IMG/VR virus record: IMGVR_UViG_3300029448_000278
Location: 2,034-29,464 of that record
Direction: 5' to 3' (one strand)
From: a virus
Length of the DNA stretch: 27,431 nt
Positions 25,210 through 27,431 of the stretch are shown here, piece after piece (positions within the stretch are counted from its first letter, which is position 1; the number at the start of each line of letters is the position of its first letter). Below the pieces are notes generated by a model. It was not told the origin of the DNA. It ran no database searches and saw only the letters and a program-made list of their open reading frames with translations. The translations under genes were made by a program, and so were the position numbers.

Positions 25210-25452
25210 TTATGTTTCCTTCCACACAAACTGCGTTTTATTTATGCAACCAACTTGCAGCACCTGAGACTTAGGCTTACCTAGTTTGTTAAAGTGATCT
25301 TGTAAACTAAGGTTAATAGGCTCTGAGTTAAGGTGTAAGTAAGCTTCACACTGCTCTTGTGATTTAAAACTAATAGGTTTAAACTCTTGTGTGATGATTA
25401 CATCTCCAAAATTTATGACTGCGTAAATAATATATATTGCTATTGACTCCAT
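25210..25452 (-). CDS. 80-aa small protein with hydrophobic N-terminus
   Basis: Starts MESIAIYIIYAVINFGDVII, a possible signal or membrane segment, followed by a hydrophilic part with two cysteines (C35 in EQCEAYL and C69 in VGCI). This FKSQ..CEAYL plan recurs in small exported marine-phage proteins whose role is unknown to me. AAAGGA precedes ATG 25452. It lies in the lysis-type cluster between two membrane proteins. No function is assigned. Confidence 0.7.
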   Translation of the reverse strand: MESIAIYIIYAVINFGDVIITQEFKPISFKSQEQCEAYLHLNSEPINLSLQDHFNKLGKPKSQVLQVGCINKTQFVWKET

Positions 25453-25464
25453 CTCGGTCCTTTC

Positions 25465-25629
25465 TTATGGCATTATTTGTGTAAATATGCTTATTGTAAA
25501 TGCGACATAACCACCTATTAAAGCGATTAATATCATTTCTAATCTATGTAAACGTTTTTCTAATGACTGCATTCTCGTATGCATAACAGCCATATCAGTT
25601 ATTACTTGTTGTGCCTGAGTATTATCCAT
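25465..25629 (-). CDS. 54-aa XhlA-like membrane protein (coiled coil plus TM)
   Basis: Translated by me from the gap. It starts MDNTQAQQVITDMAVMH, has a short coiled coil with heptad Leu (SLEKRLHRLE, about 22-31) and then one hydrophobic segment (32-50). This coiled-coil-then-TM plan is that of hemolysin XhlA-type proteins, which act with holins. Its ATG overlaps the upstream stop (TAATG), with AAGGA upstream. It fits the lysis-type cluster. The gene is well supported by junctions; the family is by architecture only. Confidence 0.7.
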   Translation of the reverse strand: MDNTQAQQVITDMAVMHTRMQSLEKRLHRLEMILIALIGGYVAFTISIFTQIMP

Positions 25630-25805
25630 TAGTCAGCGTCCTTAATTGTTAGCGTACCTGCTTTCACTTGTTTTAGTATCTCTGCGTAGTGTCTGTTTTT
25701 TTCTGATAGGGGTATTGTAGAAATAAGACCATCAACAATTGCTGAAATAGATATTTTTGTAACGCCATCTAAATCATATATATATTTTGGGTTTTCTATT
25801 TTCAT
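25629..25805 (-). CDS. 58-aa small protein associated with tail genes
   Basis: Translated by me. It starts MKIENPKYIYDLDGVTKISI and ends AGTLTIKDAD after YAEILKQVK. This DGV..SI...VDG....P.....YAEI..QVKAGTLTI.DAD plan is familiar from small proteins beside tail-fibre genes of marine phages. AAGGA stands upstream of ATG 25805 and the stop overlaps the next start (TAATG). Function is unknown; a tail-fibre assembly or accessory role is inferred from the gene order. Confidence 0.8.
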   Translation of the reverse strand: MKIENPKYIYDLDGVTKISISAIVDGLISTIPLSEKNRHYAEILKQVKAGTLTIKDAD

Positions 25806-25820
25806 TACACTTCCTTATTT

Positions 25821-26906
25821 TTAAGTTCCTACTTCTGCGTCTGCATGAATATATTCAGATGCTTTCATTTGTATCAAACACCCTTGACCATTTGTGCCTG
25901 TTGACACCATAGCTAGATTAAATCTACAAGAAATCGTAGAAAGAAGGTCAAAAGGAGAGCTACTGTCATTAGCATCTGACGCACCTGCTGCCAAGTATCC
26001 TTTTACAAAATCAGCAGAAGAAACAGACATCGTAGGTTCATTGCACATATTTTGTCTTAATTCTAAATGCCCTAACACTTGATTTGCACTGAACCATAAA
26101 CCTGTTCCTACAGCAGTTTCCAAGTCCCACTTTTGAAAATATCGTTCACATTTGTGTAGTGTTGTTGCAAAAGGCTCATGCTCAAACTCTGTTGCGTTCT
26201 GCCCTACTTCTAATTGTAAGCCTGTAAGATACCATTCATTAGCAACGTCATCTGCAAGATTAACTTGACCCACTGCGTTATTAGCATTTGTTACTGATGC
26301 CCATGTTGTAGCTAAAGTTCCAGAGGAGTTATTACTATTTGCTGACAACCAAAGATATATTTCTAAACTAGGTCCATTATCATTATTAAGTGCTCCAGAA
26401 GTATCAGCAGGAAATGTTATCTTTTTATGCTCCCATGTATTTGCTGATGAGATTGTATAAGATTTAGAAACATGCCTTGTATTATCATTGTCTAAAAGTG
26501 TTGCAATATAAGTTCCAGTTTTGTTTGACCTAACCCAAAAAGATAAGGAAAAAGGTTTAGCATCAGAAGTTCCTTTAGCAAATCCTTGTAGATTTTGACC
26601 TTCCATTCTATGTTGAATATACATTGTATCCGCTGACCCTGTTGCAGTACAATCTAGTTTCATGCTGTTTGCAAAGCCTTGACCAGATGGAACAGTTGTT
26701 GATTGACTCCATGTCCATGTACCTGGCACTGCTCCACCAAGTCTATGTCTATCTAATACTTTATATCCTGCTCCTGTTATAGATGCTACAGAAGTTGCCC
26801 TCTGACTAACGCTCATATTTCCATTTATGACAAGATTCCTGTTTACTCCACCACCCCCTGCGTTGATGTTGCCTATTAAGCTGGCTAGCTCTGCTGCTTT
26901 ACTCAT
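25821..26906 (-). CDS. Tail fibre / receptor-binding-type protein
   Basis: 361 aa. NLVINGNMSVSQRATS near 24-39 followed by a ..LDRHRL segment is the start of a common phage tail module. The body (about 45-230) is beta-rich, as expected for a jelly-roll carbohydrate-binding domain: FSLSFWVRSNKTGTY, AADTSG-type turns, WYLTGLQLEVGQNATEFEHE. It ends with a CERYFQKWD segment and a divergent C-terminal part. The QLEVG...FE....ATTLHKCERYF pattern recurs in phage tail proteins. It probably binds a host surface glycan. TAGGA precedes ATG 26906. It follows the C1q-like protein by four bases. Confidence 0.8.
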   Translation of the reverse strand: MSKAAELASLIGNINAGGGGVNRNLVINGNMSVSQRATSVASITGAGYKVLDRHRLGGAVPGTWTWSQSTTVPSGQGFANSMKLDCTATGSADTMYIQHRMEGQNLQGFAKGTSDAKPFSLSFWVRSNKTGTYIATLLDNDNTRHVSKSYTISSANTWEHKKITFPADTSGALNNDNGPSLEIYLWLSANSNNSSGTLATTWASVTNANNAVGQVNLADDVANEWYLTGLQLEVGQNATEFEHEPFATTLHKCERYFQKWDLETAVGTGLWFSANQVLGHLELRQNMCNEPTMSVSSADFVKGYLAAGASDANDSSSPFDLLSTISCRFNLAMVSTGTNGQGCLIQMKASEYIHADAEVGT

Positions 26907-26910
26907 GTTA

Positions 26911-27426
26911 TTATCCTACTAAGTATCCACTAAAATATGATGTTATGTCTGTTGCGCCACCACCACCATGATAAATGTTAGAAGCATCAGTAGCATGAGC
27001 ATAGACTTGCACTTCATCATTTGCTGTTAAATTATGGAGCATATTTCCTGTTGATGAATTTGGGTTTCTATTGTCTCCAACCATTACGTTTGTGATTCTG
27101 TAAATTCTTGTTCCATTTATGTAAAAATTCACATTTACTGAATCTGTATTATACATATAGATGTGGGTGTTAAATTGATAAATTCCTGTTATAGGAGCAG
27201 TAAATTTTCCTGTACTCGTGCTATAACAACTTCCTATATTAAAATGTGTAGCATTCCATGTAACTAATTGATATGCGTTTGCTGATCCATAGCTGACTTG
27301 TGCTGTAAGGTAAGCTGAAAACGCAGGTCTTGCAGGTGTAAGGATACGACCAGAACTGTCAATAGTTTGAGCCGTATTAGAGTTCGTTGCGTCTTGTATT
27401 GTATTTACTTTTAATATTGATGCCAT
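26911..27426 (-). CDS. Tail protein with C1q-like domain
   Basis: 171 aa. The N-terminal 30 residues (SILKVNTIQDATNSNTAQTI) are a common start of marine phage tail fibres. From about 33 on, the pattern is a C1q/TNF-like beta sandwich: RPAFSAYLTAQ, SCYSTSTGKFTAPITGIYQF, VNFYINGTRIYR, a LHNLTANDEVQVYA segment and the ending YFSGYLVG. Such domains trimerise and bind surface ligands, so this is a likely adhesin at the tail tip. Only five bases remain before the start; CAGTAATG suggests a TAATG overlap with an upstream gene outside the window. The domain is recognised by pattern, not by search. Confidence 0.8.
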   Translation of the reverse strand: MASILKVNTIQDATNSNTAQTIDSSGRILTPARPAFSAYLTAQVSYGSANAYQLVTWNATHFNIGSCYSTSTGKFTAPITGIYQFNTHIYMYNTDSVNVNFYINGTRIYRITNVMVGDNRNPNSSTGNMLHNLTANDEVQVYAHATDASNIYHGGGGATDITSYFSGYLVG

Positions 27427-27431
27427 TACTG

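Noticed and set aside
23760-25460. An endolysin in the lysis-type cluster
   Set aside because: None of the products here shows amidase, endopeptidase or muramidase motifs. The only wall-degrading domain seen is in the 1047-aa virion protein.
1-27431. tRNA genes, CRISPR arrays, insertion sequences, attachment sites or an integrase
   Set aside because: None was seen on either strand. Coding density is nearly complete and the only clear non-coding elements are the terminator near 2661-2706 and the short region before nrdJ.

Overview
The window is a 27.4 kb piece of an AT-rich, tailed dsDNA phage of podovirus type, probably marine. It has a T7-like RNA polymerase, a T7 gp12-like tail nozzle, very large internal virion proteins, a B12-dependent ribonucleotide reductase and several small proteins of kinds I know from marine phages. 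There is no integrase, tRNA, CRISPR, transposon or host-like gene. The host cannot be read from the sequence; a marine alphaproteobacterium is only a guess from the low GC and the small-protein repertoire. Capsid, portal, terminase, DNA polymerase and endolysin genes are not in the window.

Layout: the + strand carries only the left end (1-2662), a T7-like single-subunit RNA polymerase followed by a 61-aa gene. It meets a symmetric hairpin terminator (about 2661-2706). From there to the right edge everything is on the - strand: one tightly packed late operon of about 24.7 kb read from 27426 down to 2710, with many genes joined by TAATG or ATGA overlaps. In transcription order it holds a C1q-like tail protein, a second receptor-binding-type tail protein, a run of small membrane and lysis-type genes (XhlA-like, Cys-rich secreted protein, 3TM holin), two tiny basic proteins, class II ribonucleotide reductase, a 1420-aa tail nozzle with a large insertion, a 55-aa gene, a GNAT-like T7 gp13-type protein, three small virion-type proteins, and three giant proteins of 1047, 1410 and 1450 aa.

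The most interesting part is the giant trio. The 1047-aa protein has a lytic transglycosylase-like domain. The 1410-aa protein starts with a staphylococcal-nuclease (SNase) fold in which all the catalytic positions are kept. The 1450-aa protein, the last gene of the operon, has motifs A, B and C of a second, very diverged single-subunit RNA polymerase, including a motif B nearly identical to that of T7. The layout resembles N4, where a giant virion RNA polymerase ends the leftward late operon. I infer a compact ejection machine that brings cell-wall-cutting, nuclease and RNA polymerase activities into the host, with the canonical T7-like polymerase made later inside the cell.

Other points of interest are a hairpin pair that can bury the ribosome binding site of the ribonucleotide reductase gene, two membrane proteins encoded in overlapping frames, and five small genes (41-58 aa) recovered by reading the gene junctions.
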